From NCBI RefSeq assembly GCF_001425355.1, contig NZ_LMQN01000015.1:880702-944701 (forward strand): a stretch of DNA of 64,000 bases. Direction: 5' to 3'. The notes under the pieces are model-generated. The model saw nothing but the letters and a program-made list of their open reading frames with translations. It was not told the origin of the DNA and made no database searches. This stretch comes from Chryseobacterium sp. Leaf405 (GTDB lineage Bacteria > Bacteroidota > Bacteroidia > Flavobacteriales > Weeksellaceae). Both the position numbers and the translations under genes were made by a program. The stretch's first letter is position 1; each line of letters opens with the position of its first letter. Positions 24,569-33,391 of this stretch are shown piece by piece.

Positions 24569-25885
24569 TTATAATTTATTTCGTTTTTCTAAAATTTCTC
24601 TGATCTTTTTCTCTTCCCAATTTTTACCGATCGCAAAAACATTCATTCCGTGTGCAATCACCCCGATTCCCCAACCCAGCATCGGGTAAAAAAACCAAAT
24701 ATGATCCGGATTTGTAATTAAGTTAATAATGATTAAAAACGGAATGATAATACAGTATGAAATTAAATTTCCATAGAAACTTTTAATCTCTTTTACTCTT
24801 TTTTGGGCTCTTTCGTAGGCTTTATCTTTGTCTTCCATTATTTCACTTCCAACATTGGGTTTGGCAGATAAAATCGGAAGTTTTACTTTAAAATAATCCT
24901 CAGATTTTTCGATGAAAACATTTCGTTTCGTAAGCAATGCATAACGCTGAACAATATTTGACAAACCGATTCCCGAACTTTCCTTAATCTGTTCTCTTAC
25001 CTGAAGATTATTCTCAATGCAAAGCGTATCATTTTCGGAAAAAATTCTAATCAATAAAGGTTTTGATGAAGTCGCAAAATTATGTTTAATACAATTTTCC
25101 AACAAAAGCTGCAACGAAAGCGGGACAACAAATCTGCGGAAATCTTCTTTTTTAACGTCAAAAATAAAATCTACGCTGTCCTCAAATCTTGTTTTTAGCA
25201 AATCACAATATGTTTTAGCAAACTCTAATTCATCTTCCACCGTTACCAATTCTTTATCTTTCTGCTCCAGAACGTATCTGTAAATCTTTGACATTGAAGC
25301 AGTAAACTTCTGCGCCTGTTTCGGATTTTCGTCTATTAATGAACTTAAAACATTTAATGAATTAAATAAAAAATGCGGATCTAACTGATTCTTTAAACTT
25401 TCAAATTGAGCGTTTGCAGATTTTGCAATCAGCTTCTGCTCAACAACTTCTTTTTTGGAAGTTTTTTTCAGTTCCTCCATAAAGCCTCTGGCATGAAGAA
25501 AAGCCGAAATCAAAAGAGCAATATTGATCGTAAACCAATTGATATAATTATATTTTCCTGAAAAATATTCTTCCGTTGTCGCATCTTTCTGAAAAATCAC
25601 AAAATTCATGTAATTGCAAAAATAAACCAAGATAAAATTGGCAATCAAGATCGAAATAATGCTTATAATCGCTCTTTTTGTTGTTGCCTCAGACCAAGGA
25701 AACTTTTTGTTGAGAAAGTCGTTGAGCATTCCGTTTCCTATCCCCAAAACGAATGAATACATAAAGGAGATAAGAATCGTCAACATGAAATTCTCCAACG
25801 TTTTCTCTTCTGTAAGAACAAAGAAGAAAAATACGGATGTTGCCAACGAAATCCAACATAAAGTAATAAAGTTCTTGCGTTTCAT
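24569..25885 (-). CDS. LytS-type histidine kinase fused to a C-terminal 2TM domain
   Basis: The protein has 438 residues. Four membrane helices (~8-24, 33-50, 70-92, 117-131), a coiled coil, then LKNQLDPHFLFNSLNVL with phospho-acceptor His171 (Asp replaces the usual Asn before PHFLFN). HATPase_c follows (LLLENCIKHNFA; SSGIGLSNIVQRY). At ~352 the chain runs into a full 2TM domain, which begins MEDKDKAYERAQ as stand-alone copies do and ends GKNWEEKKIREILEK. The fusion is in frame with no disturbance of codon use, so it is probably real. Confidence 0.85.
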   Translation of the reverse strand: MKRKNFITLCWISLATSVFFFFVLTEEKTLENFMLTILISFMYSFVLGIGNGMLNDFLNKKFPWSEATTKRAIISIISILIANFILVYFCNYMNFVIFQKDATTEEYFSGKYNYINWFTINIALLISAFLHARGFMEELKKTSKKEVVEQKLIAKSANAQFESLKNQLDPHFLFNSLNVLSSLIDENPKQAQKFTASMSKIYRYVLEQKDKELVTVEDELEFAKTYCDLLKTRFEDSVDFIFDVKKEDFRRFVVPLSLQLLLENCIKHNFATSSKPLLIRIFSENDTLCIENNLQVREQIKESSGIGLSNIVQRYALLTKRNVFIEKSEDYFKVKLPILSAKPNVGSEIMEDKDKAYERAQKRVKEIKSFYGNLISYCIIIPFLIIINLITNPDHIWFFYPMLGWGIGVIAHGMNVFAIGKNWEEKKIREILEKRNKL

Positions 25886-25902
25886 TATTAATTTTCTTGG
25901 TT

Positions 25903-25910
25903 CAAAATTA
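25903..25910 (-). promoter_or_regulatory. -7 element (TAATTTTG) of the LytS-2TM gene
   Basis: TAATTTTG on the - strand, 17 bp upstream of the kinase start. No clear -33 TTG is seen. Confidence 0.5.
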
Positions 25911-25975
25911 GTCGATATTAAAAGTATTAAAAATTATTTTTCGCTGAACTGTTATTTTTTGTGACCGAACTGCAT

Positions 25976-26002
25976 AAAAAAAACCTTCCGTAATCGGAAG
26001 GT
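25976..26002 (-). terminator. Terminator of the TonB receptor / periplasmic protein pair
   Basis: AACCTTCCG (25981-25989) pairs with CGGAAGGTT (25994-26002) over a TAAT loop; on the - strand a T run follows. Confidence 0.83.
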
Positions 26003-26024
26003 TATACGTTGAAATATTATAAAA

Positions 26025-26675
26025 TTATTTTTTAGCACCATTAATGAAATATTGCGCTTCCGCTTTACCCCAGTTTGGCTCTAATTCTGATTTTGGAGTA
26101 TAAGAATTGAATTTCGCCAAAGCTTCTTTGAACTGTTCTATTCCTTTTGTTTTGCTTCCTCCGTATTGTTCAGGTGTGAAGTACGTATCTTCAGCCTTAA
26201 TCAAAGCGATTCTTGGGTTATTTGGATCCAATTTTTCAGCTATTTTAAGTTCTTCTGTCGCTTTTACACCGTCTGTCATATATCTTTGCTGAGGATTTGC
26301 CATCATTCTTAAAGAATACATCATTTTCGTTACCAAATGGATTTCGGCATTGTCCGTCGGAGCTACGTGAGAAGCAGCACCTATATATTTTTCTACCTGG
26401 CTCGCAACGAAATCAAGATCTTCAGTTTTGCCTTCTCTCATTAGCGCTCTTCCTTTCTGAACATTGGCTAATGCAGCATAGTAAAATGGCAACCAATTGT
26501 TTTCGTCTTTTGCTATAAGTCTGTGAAAATTATTAACTAAAGTACTAAATTCTTCAGGCGTTTTAGACGTTTCAATTTTTGCGATATTTTCTTTCATTGC
26601 CTTTTCGTAATCTGCCTGAGCAAAAGCAGTTATACTCATAAAAGCTAAAGCAAAACTTAATAGATATTTTTTCAT
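26025..26675 (-). CDS. Secreted TPR-like protein next to a TonB receptor
   Basis: The protein has 216 residues. Signal peptide MKKYLLSFALAFMSITAFAQ. The rest is helical with Tyr/Ala/Asn patterns of helix pairs (NNWLPFYYAALANVQKGRALM, split at ~56-75; AEHLKIAEKLDPNNPRIALIKAE-like region near 140-160), consistent with TPR-like repeats. Its place behind the TonB-dependent receptor suggests a periplasmic or outer-membrane partner. The -7 element TATCTTTG at 26710-26717 gives it its own promoter. Confidence 0.7.
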   Translation of the reverse strand: MKKYLLSFALAFMSITAFAQADYEKAMKENIAKIETSKTPEEFSTLVNNFHRLIAKDENNWLPFYYAALANVQKGRALMREGKTEDLDFVASQVEKYIGAASHVAPTDNAEIHLVTKMMYSLRMMANPQQRYMTDGVKATEELKIAEKLDPNNPRIALIKAEDTYFTPEQYGGSKTKGIEQFKEALAKFNSYTPKSELEPNWGKAEAQYFINGAKK

Positions 26676-26709
26676 TTTTTATTTTTTTAAGGTTAACTTA
26701 TATTTTAAT

Positions 26710-26717
26710 CAAAGATA
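26710..26717 (-). promoter_or_regulatory. -7 element (TATCTTTG) of the secreted TPR-like gene
   Basis: On the - strand TATCTTTG matches TAnnTTTG and lies 34 bp before the gene start, just after the stop of the TonB-dependent receptor gene. Confidence 0.55.
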
Positions 26718-26768
26718 TGTATTTAATTTATATAATTAAATCATTAAAATTATGATTTATTGAGATTC

Positions 26769-29006
26769 TTACAAATTATTATTGATGGCATCCTGCGTTC
26801 TATCAACTCCAAAGCTGATAAAAGCTCCCACAAAAACAAAAGTATTTACCGGAGGAACGACCGCCGAACTTCTGGCTCCATCCATTGAAAAATTATATCC
26901 ATACACATTTTTCGAGCCCAAAATATTGGATACACTTAACACCAAAACTGTAAATGCTTTTGAATCTTTCTTACCCAGATTCGGAAGATAATTGATACTG
27001 AAATTTAATGCATTATAATCTCTTAAACTTCCTTCATTTCTTACGTAATAATCAGATTCTCCATTAATATTCTGCGTTGCAATATCGTAATATGGTCGAC
27101 CTTTAGCATACGTATAAGAAAGATTGAAACCCGTTTTCCACTTTGGAACAAATCTTTTCGCCACCGCAGAAATTGTATGTTCAGAAGCAAAATTTGGTTT
27201 TAAACTTACCGGATAATTCATAAAATCTCTTTTGGAATCCAGGAATGAATAACTGATCCAATAATCAAAATTTTCAATCGTTTTCTTGTCTCTCCAGAAT
27301 AATTCCAGTCCTTTTGCGTAGCCATAACCACTATTATTATCGGCAGTCTGTACAAACTGATTTTGTCCGTCTTTATATTCAAGATTTTTAACTTTCAACA
27401 AATCATCATATTTTTTATAAAAAGCTTCAAACCTTAAACTTCTTCCCTCCGTAGTTCTCTGAACCTGGAAAATATAATGCTGCGACTGCTGAAAATCCAG
27501 ATTTGCAGGACCGTTGATGTATTTACTTTCAGGATTCTGGTAGAAAAGCCCGTAAGCGAAAGAGGTTGTCCAGTCTTTAGCCAAACGGTAAGCCAATGCA
27601 AAACGCGGCGCAATATTGCTTTTTCCCAAATAAGAAGAATGCTCTGCTCTCACTCCTATTTTGGCAGATAAATAATTACTGAAACCCAAATCTGTTTCCA
27701 CAAAAGCTGATGAAATTAAATCCTTATAATGCTTATCAACAAAATCATTGAAGTTGAGTTTTTCGCTCGTACTGTTCAATTCAAAACCTCCTCGTAAAGC
27801 ACTTATTTTATTGATTTTTCGTTCTAAAACTGCTTTAAAATTGATATAATTTCCACCTGTCAATAGTTTTGTATTTCCGGTTTCTAAATCATTTTTTACC
27901 GTTGAAAAATCAAGATCCGATCTGTTGAAAGAATAAGAAGTTCCCGCATTCAGTAAATATTTTCCGAATTTTTGTTTGAAAGACAAATTATGATACGTAT
28001 TTTTTCCTTTTAAATTAATCTTTGAAAAATCATTTTCGGGTTCCAGACTTTCTACCGTCACTCCCATTCTGTTGGAATCGTACATTCCGTAATATTTAAA
28101 AAAACCGCCTGATTTTGTTTTAATTCTGAAATTAAAATCACCGTTAAGACCTGAAGGAACTTCTGAAAAATTAGTATTAAAATTAAAAACTTCCTGCATC
28201 AGTTTTAGATTTGAATAACCCAATGTTGCTCCAAAAGATGAATTTTTATTGTCGCTTAATTTCTGAAAACCTGCATTTAAAAATATCGGAGAAATTCCCA
28301 AATCATAAGAGCTTTGATCCGGAAGATCTACACTTTCCAACATCAGTGCACCGGAGAGCGCCTGACCGTACAAAGCAGAATATCCGCCACTGGAAAACAC
28401 ATTTCCTTTAAAAAGTGAAGTATTAAAACGATCTCTCCCTGCAATTCCCGGAACCGAATTGGAAAAATAATTGTTAATCAAACTTCCATCCATAAAAATT
28501 TTCGATTCGGTTCCCGTTCCGCCGCGGATGAAAAGACCTTCTGTTTCTCCCACTTTCTGAACTCCCGGAAGATAAGTTAATGCAGAAGAAATTTGTCCGT
28601 CTGCTCCAGCGGTTGTATAAATATCGATCGGTGTTAACAATGCTGTTGCTCTTTTTTTATCACTCGCTTCGATTGAACCAGCAGAAACTACGACTGCATC
28701 AATTTCATTGATCTGTTCTTTCAGTTCTGCATTGACAGAAACTTCCTGATTTTCAATACTGATTGGTTTTTCGACATCAATATATTTTGGATGGGTAAAT
28801 GTTAAAAATTTATTTCCTTTTTCTGAAGTTTCAAAAGAGAAATTTCCGTTGGCATCGGTTGTTGCTCCTTCGTAAGTATCTTTTAATGTTACATTTACCT
28901 CTGCTACTCCTTTATTTCTGAAAGTTACCTTCCCTGAAATTTTTGTCTGGGCAAAACTCAGCGCAAATAAAAAAAATGAGAGGAGAAATAATAATTTTGT
29001 TTTCAT
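26769..29006 (-). CDS. TonB-dependent outer-membrane receptor
   Basis: The protein has 745 residues from MKTKLLFLLSFFLFALSFAQ, a signal peptide; an upstream Met seven codons earlier overlaps the promoter and is less likely. Order: carboxypeptidase-regulatory-like domain (~21-105; ISGKVTFRNKGVAEVNVTL), plug (~110-230; GADGQISSALTYLPGVQKV, FIRGGTGTESKIFMDG), 22-strand barrel (~235-745). It transports a substrate across the outer membrane using TonB. The substrate cannot be read from the sequence. No SusD partner is present. Confidence 0.9.
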   Translation of the reverse strand: MKTKLLFLLSFFLFALSFAQTKISGKVTFRNKGVAEVNVTLKDTYEGATTDANGNFSFETSEKGNKFLTFTHPKYIDVEKPISIENQEVSVNAELKEQINEIDAVVVSAGSIEASDKKRATALLTPIDIYTTAGADGQISSALTYLPGVQKVGETEGLFIRGGTGTESKIFMDGSLINNYFSNSVPGIAGRDRFNTSLFKGNVFSSGGYSALYGQALSGALMLESVDLPDQSSYDLGISPIFLNAGFQKLSDNKNSSFGATLGYSNLKLMQEVFNFNTNFSEVPSGLNGDFNFRIKTKSGGFFKYYGMYDSNRMGVTVESLEPENDFSKINLKGKNTYHNLSFKQKFGKYLLNAGTSYSFNRSDLDFSTVKNDLETGNTKLLTGGNYINFKAVLERKINKISALRGGFELNSTSEKLNFNDFVDKHYKDLISSAFVETDLGFSNYLSAKIGVRAEHSSYLGKSNIAPRFALAYRLAKDWTTSFAYGLFYQNPESKYINGPANLDFQQSQHYIFQVQRTTEGRSLRFEAFYKKYDDLLKVKNLEYKDGQNQFVQTADNNSGYGYAKGLELFWRDKKTIENFDYWISYSFLDSKRDFMNYPVSLKPNFASEHTISAVAKRFVPKWKTGFNLSYTYAKGRPYYDIATQNINGESDYYVRNEGSLRDYNALNFSINYLPNLGKKDSKAFTVLVLSVSNILGSKNVYGYNFSMDGARSSAVVPPVNTFVFVGAFISFGVDRTQDAINNNL

Positions 29007-29024
29007 AGCTGTTTTATTTCGATT

Positions 29025-29032
29025 CAAAAGTA
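29025..29032 (-). promoter_or_regulatory. -7 element (TACTTTTG) of the TonB receptor gene
   Basis: TACTTTTG on the - strand, 18 bp upstream of the chosen ATG. It overlaps the alternative upstream start, which supports the shorter protein. Confidence 0.55.
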
Positions 29033-29140
29033 TGACGAAATTTTATTGTTGATAAATTTTTGTTGCTGAATGGTAGAATTTAGATTCTGAGTCGTTGGTA
29101 AAGGCGTTTAACTACATCGAATCTTTTTCATTTAGTAAAT

Positions 29141-29218
29141 ATCATTCTGACGAAGGAAGAATCCCAACATTAATTATAAGAGATTCTTCATTACGCTTTG
29201 CTTCTTTCGGAATGACAA
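29141..29218. repeat. Imperfect inverted-repeat element (MITE- or REP-like)
   Basis: ATCATTCTGACGAAGGAAG on the left and the complement of a similar sequence on the right (CTTTCGGAATGAC at 29205-29217) frame an internal GAAGAATC...GATTCTTC pair. The whole ~78 bp can fold on itself. Elements of this form are scattered between genes in related genomes (recalled). Just downstream, CCACCCCTCC...GGTGGGG makes a second hairpin. Confidence 0.55.
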
Positions 29219-29326
29219 ATGTGATGTTTTAGCTTTTTGAAAATATTTAACCACCCCATCAAAAATTCTTTGAATTTTCGCCACCCCTCCAAAGGTGGGG
29301 AATTTTCTCTGTGATTAAATTATGTT

Positions 29327-30235
29327 TTAATTAATGGGAATACAGAAATCCACAATCATTTTCCCTTCGGGATGTTCTTTGAAATTAGTGTGATAAATTT
29401 CGAATGGGAAAGCTTTTCGGACAGAGTAATTGTTTTCTTTCATCCATAAAAATAGTGACACCCAGCATTGTTCGAAATCGTTCAATGTGACTTCTCCACT
29501 TCCTATGATGAATTTTCCGGCTCCGATGGTTTCGGGGAAAACTTCACCTTCCTGCTGTTGTAATTTTTCATCCAGCAACATACAGGCATGAATTCTCACT
29601 TTGTCGGGCGGTGTAACTTTAAAACTGTCATGATAAACAGAAATCATTTTTACATTTTCCTTTGGGAATAATTTTTTCGTTGTAGCCCAATCAATTAAGA
29701 TATTGAAAGAGGATTCTACATTTGCAACTCCAAGGCTCATAACGGCGGCAAGATTCATTTCAGAAAGTTCTGTTACTTTAATTTTTAAATTCATATTCGT
29801 CCAGTTTAATAAGTTTTCGATATTGCAAATGTATTGGTCAAAAATCGTATCGATTTGTCCGTTCTTGCTTTGTTTGGAATTGATTTTATGAAAATTTTCC
29901 GGTGCAAATTTCCGGAATTCCGAAGGTGATTTTCCGTAATGTTTTTTGAAAGTTTTATGGAAAGACGAATGATTTGAAAACCCGAATTGCAAGTAAATAT
30001 CACTAATGTTTACATTCTTTCTTAATGCTAAATAAAAAGCACTTTTTTCGATTCTCTTTCTGATAATGTAACTTTGAGTCGTTTCACTTGTAATCAACTT
30101 AAAAATCCTATGAAAATGAAATGGAGAATATGCCGCAATCTCTGCAACTTTTTCTAAAGAAAGTTCTTCACCAAGATTATTATCAATGTATTGAATGGCT
30201 TTTACTATTCTTTTTTTATGCTCTTCCAAAGTCAA
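29327..30235 (-). CDS. AraC-family regulator with GyrI-like effector domain
   Basis: The protein has 302 residues. Two helix-turn-helices at ~10-105 (LSLEKVAEIAAYSPFHFHRIFK and a second around NISDIYLQFGFSNHSSFHKTFKKHYGKSP, both trimmed here to their ends). A C-terminal GyrI-like domain (~155-300) follows: MNLKIKVTELSEMNLAAVM, then KVRIHACMLLDE and MIVDFCIPI. The order resembles Rob/SoxS-type regulators that sense small ligands and switch on efflux or stress genes. Targets are unknown. Confidence 0.88.
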   Translation of the reverse strand: MTLEEHKKRIVKAIQYIDNNLGEELSLEKVAEIAAYSPFHFHRIFKLITSETTQSYIIRKRIEKSAFYLALRKNVNISDIYLQFGFSNHSSFHKTFKKHYGKSPSEFRKFAPENFHKINSKQSKNGQIDTIFDQYICNIENLLNWTNMNLKIKVTELSEMNLAAVMSLGVANVESSFNILIDWATTKKLFPKENVKMISVYHDSFKVTPPDKVRIHACMLLDEKLQQQEGEVFPETIGAGKFIIGSGEVTLNDFEQCWVSLFLWMKENNYSVRKAFPFEIYHTNFKEHPEGKMIVDFCIPIN

Positions 30236-30374
30236 AATATTTAGAGTAAAGGTATCAAGTAAGAATGAAAGAGATTTGTCTTTTATTGCTATTTATGAAA
30301 AAATGCATGAATCGTAATGCGCTTTGGAAAATGTTGTTTAAATTTAACATAAAATCACTTTAAATCATTTCAAA

Positions 30375-30878
30375 ATGAAAGGTAAAACATTAGTACTATT
30401 AGCAGGAATTTCACTGTTTGCTGTTTCTTGCGGAACAACAAATACATACCAAGTCCTGTCTAAAAGCAACACACAAACGGGAGGAACGGCAAAGTTTACT
30501 CAAAAAGGAGATGAAGTTGTTATGAAACTGGATGTAACGAATCTTACTCCGGGAATTCACGCCGTACACATTCACGAAAAAAGTGACTGTTCAGCAGCAG
30601 ACGGAACTTCAACCGGAGGACACTGGAATCCTTCTAAAAATGACCACGGAAAATGGGGCGCAGAACATTTCCATATGGGAGATATAGGAAACCTTGTAGC
30701 TGATCAAAACGGTGTAGCTACCTTAACTTTCAAGACTAATAAATGGTGTCTTGGATGTTCAGACGAATCTAAAAACATCATCGGAAAAGGAATGATCGTA
30801 CATGCCGCAGCCGATGATTTCCATACTCAGCCAACCGGAAATGCAGGAGGAAGAGTTGGATGTGTCGAGATTAAATAA
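30375..30878 (+). CDS. sodC: Cu/Zn superoxide dismutase family lipoprotein
   Basis: The protein has 167 residues. Lipobox LFAVSC with Cys19 (signal peptide 1-18), then the SodC fold. Metal ligands are seen in HAVHIHEKSDC, GGHWNP, HGKWGAEHFHMGD and GMIVHAAADDFHTQP, and the disulfide Cys in GGRVGC. It converts superoxide to oxygen and hydrogen peroxide in the periplasm. The lipid anchor places it on a membrane surface. Single gene with its own terminator. Confidence 0.92.
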   Translation: MKGKTLVLLAGISLFAVSCGTTNTYQVLSKSNTQTGGTAKFTQKGDEVVMKLDVTNLTPGIHAVHIHEKSDCSAADGTSTGGHWNPSKNDHGKWGAEHFHMGDIGNLVADQNGVATLTFKTNKWCLGCSDESKNIIGKGMIVHAAADDFHTQPTGNAGGRVGCVEIK

Positions 30879-30895
30879 TCTAATTTATTTCAATA

Positions 30896-30927
30896 AAAAG
30901 ACCGCTAATTTTCATTAGCGGTCTTTT
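30896..30927. terminator. Strong terminator between sodC and prc
   Basis: AAAAGACCGCTAAT (30896-30909) pairs perfectly with its complement at 30914-30927 over a 4-base loop. Symmetry with A and T ends makes it usable in both directions. Confidence 0.9.
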
Positions 30928-30944
30928 ATATTTGTTATTTAGAA

Positions 30945-33074
30945 TTAAGGTTTTACACTCATATCTGCAATAATATTCATTGCTTCCTGAAGATAAAGAT
31001 CTTTCTTTAGATTTTTAATCCACATTTCAGATTTTTTCTTGAAAGCTTCATCTTTTTTCTCTCTTTCAATTTCGCTTTGATACATAGAGAATTGAAGACC
31101 GTTTTCAAATTTAGTTAAAGATTTGAATTTCTCAATCTGTGCTTTTCTCTGCTTCATCACGTCATTAAACTTATTGATATTCAATGTAATCGTTTCTTCT
31201 TTATCCAATTGTTCTCTCCATTGAGCGGACTCTAACAGCAATTGATACTTAGCATTTTTAGCCATTCTATCATTGCTTGCTTTTTCTAAAGCCTGGATGT
31301 TGAAAATATTCAGTTTCTGGAAGTTTGCTGTAGGAATTTTATCCCAAGCCAATGCAAAATCATCATATCTTTCTCCAACCTCAGCATAAGTGAAGAAATC
31401 TTTCATCTGAATATCAGAAACAATTCCTTTTCTTTGGTTAGACTCACCTGTGATTCTGTAGAACTTCTGAATCGTTAATTTTAATGATCCAAAATCGTCT
31501 TCCGTATTTAAAAATCTATTCAAATCAACAAATGTCTGAACCGTTCCTTTCCCGAAAGACTGAGGCGAACCAACGATCATCGCTCTTCCGTAATCCTGCA
31601 TAACTCCGGCTAAAATTTCTGAAGCAGAAGCTGAAAGTTCGTTTTGCATAATCACCAACGGACCTGTCCAAACCGGAGTTTCCTGCTTATTTTTCAACGT
31701 TTGGATTTTACCGTTTCCGTCTTTTACCTGCACATAAGGTCCTGCATTCATGAACAATCCCATGATATCGCCAACTTCTGTTAGCGAACCTCCTCCATTA
31801 TTTCTAAGGTCTAAAATGATTCCTTCAATTCCCTGAGCTTTTAGCTTAATGATTTCATTTTTAATATCATCAGAAGCATTTCTTCCCTTTTCATCTTCAA
31901 AATCTGCATTGAAGCTTGGCAGATTAATGAAACCATATTTTTTTCCGTTTGCAGAATTTACCACAATACTTCTTGCAAATGTATCTTCAATAGCAACCTC
32001 TTCACGGATCATCGTAACGTCTTTTATCGTTCCGTCTTTTTTCTGAACAGTTAACGTAACCGGAGTTCCTTTTTCCCCTCTGATCAAACGAACGGCTTCG
32101 TCAGAAAGCATTCCCACCACATTTACGGCATCTTCTTTCGGTTTAGATTTTACTTTTAAAATTTTATCACCTTCGGAAAGCTGTTTAGATTTCCAGGCCG
32201 GCGCTCCGATTGTAAGCGCACCCAAATACAGATTTCCTTTTTTCTCCTGAATAATTGCCCCGATTCCGATAACTTTTCCTTTGAACTGTGTATCAAAATC
32301 GTCTTTATCTTTTGGAGAATAATAGTTGGTATGCGGATCGAAAACTTCAGTATAAGCATTCATATATACCGTAAACCAATCCATTTTCTTTCTCTTTTTG
32401 AATCTCGTAAAGGTTTCTTTTACAAGATCTTTCACCTCATCGGTTGCTTTTTTAAGCTTTTGATCAGGATTAAGAGGCTGATATTTAATAGTATCCTTTA
32501 AATTGTATTTCTGAACAGAATCTTTTTTCTCTTTCTGAGCTTCTTCTTTGCTGTTCATCGATTCAATTTCCTGAAGAATATTGTATTTGATGAATTTCTT
32601 CCACTCGTTATACTGTTCCTGTTTGTTGGCAGGAACTTTTTTCAGCTTTGGTTCTAAAGTAAGACTTTCATCTTCCTGTAGATTGATCGGTTTACTGAAA
32701 ATATCCTGAGTAATCTTATCGATTTCATCTACTCTTTGGTATAATCTGTCGATTGTAAGTTTATAAAATTGCAGATCTCCCTGATTGATATAATCATCAA
32801 GCTTGGTTTCATGTTTACCAAACTCATCCATATCAGACTGCACAAAATATCTTTTTCCGGGATCTACCAATTCGAAATAATGCTTGTAAACATCTTTGGA
32901 ATACGCATCATTAATAGGTTTTGGGCTGTAATGTAAATAAGAAAGTGTGTTTTTTACGCTCACCATTATCGTCTGCATCTTTTCATCATCATTTTTAGGT
33001 GAGTTGAAACAAAACATTAGACTTGTTAATGGAATTAGGAGTAAAAATTTATTTAGCTTAAAATTTTTCCACAT
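30945..33074 (-). CDS. Tail-specific protease Prc (S41 family)
   Basis: The protein has 709 residues. An N-terminal membrane or lipoprotein-like segment (FLLLIPLTSLMFCFNSP, Cys22) is followed by a helical part, a PDZ domain (~235-330; IGIGAIIQEKKGNLYLGAL) and the S41 catalytic domain: LDLRNNGGGSL, QNELSASASEIL with the Ser nucleophile, and GSPQSFGKGTVQT with the Lys. A basic helical tail of ~120 residues ends it. It degrades or processes envelope proteins by their C-terminus. The -7 element TAAATTTG at 33152-33159 lies upstream. Confidence 0.9.
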   Translation of the reverse strand: MWKNFKLNKFLLLIPLTSLMFCFNSPKNDDEKMQTIMVSVKNTLSYLHYSPKPINDAYSKDVYKHYFELVDPGKRYFVQSDMDEFGKHETKLDDYINQGDLQFYKLTIDRLYQRVDEIDKITQDIFSKPINLQEDESLTLEPKLKKVPANKQEQYNEWKKFIKYNILQEIESMNSKEEAQKEKKDSVQKYNLKDTIKYQPLNPDQKLKKATDEVKDLVKETFTRFKKRKKMDWFTVYMNAYTEVFDPHTNYYSPKDKDDFDTQFKGKVIGIGAIIQEKKGNLYLGALTIGAPAWKSKQLSEGDKILKVKSKPKEDAVNVVGMLSDEAVRLIRGEKGTPVTLTVQKKDGTIKDVTMIREEVAIEDTFARSIVVNSANGKKYGFINLPSFNADFEDEKGRNASDDIKNEIIKLKAQGIEGIILDLRNNGGGSLTEVGDIMGLFMNAGPYVQVKDGNGKIQTLKNKQETPVWTGPLVIMQNELSASASEILAGVMQDYGRAMIVGSPQSFGKGTVQTFVDLNRFLNTEDDFGSLKLTIQKFYRITGESNQRKGIVSDIQMKDFFTYAEVGERYDDFALAWDKIPTANFQKLNIFNIQALEKASNDRMAKNAKYQLLLESAQWREQLDKEETITLNINKFNDVMKQRKAQIEKFKSLTKFENGLQFSMYQSEIEREKKDEAFKKKSEMWIKNLKKDLYLQEAMNIIADMSVKP

Positions 33075-33391
33075 AAATCGGTCCTGTATTTTATTAATTT
33101 TTTTTAATACTTATAATTAGTAGCAATTTTTAATTTGCCGTTACAAACTATCAAATTTAATACCTTATTTATTAATATCGGATATTTTTAAGGAATTTTA
33201 TTATTAGAACTGCGATCTGTTGATTTTTTATCTTTTCTGATGATGAAAATGTACAATTGAAAGAATAAAAAAAGATTCAAAGCCATTTTAAAAAGACTGT
33301 GAGAAGCATTTAAAAATTCAAATAATATTTAAACATAATGGTTTTTAAAGAAAGTCTTTTATGCTATATTTGTTACAATTAAAATTTTTAT
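33075..33391. other. AT-rich intergenic region with divergent promoters
   Basis: No gene is seen. On the - strand TAAATTTG (33152-33159) can drive prc; on the + strand TATATTTG (33365-33372) lies 20 bp before surE. Confidence 0.5.

Noticed and set aside
24569-25885. Frameshift joining kinase and 2TM domain
   Set aside because: The frame is uninterrupted, both domains are complete and the junction needs no correction; a genuine fusion is simpler.
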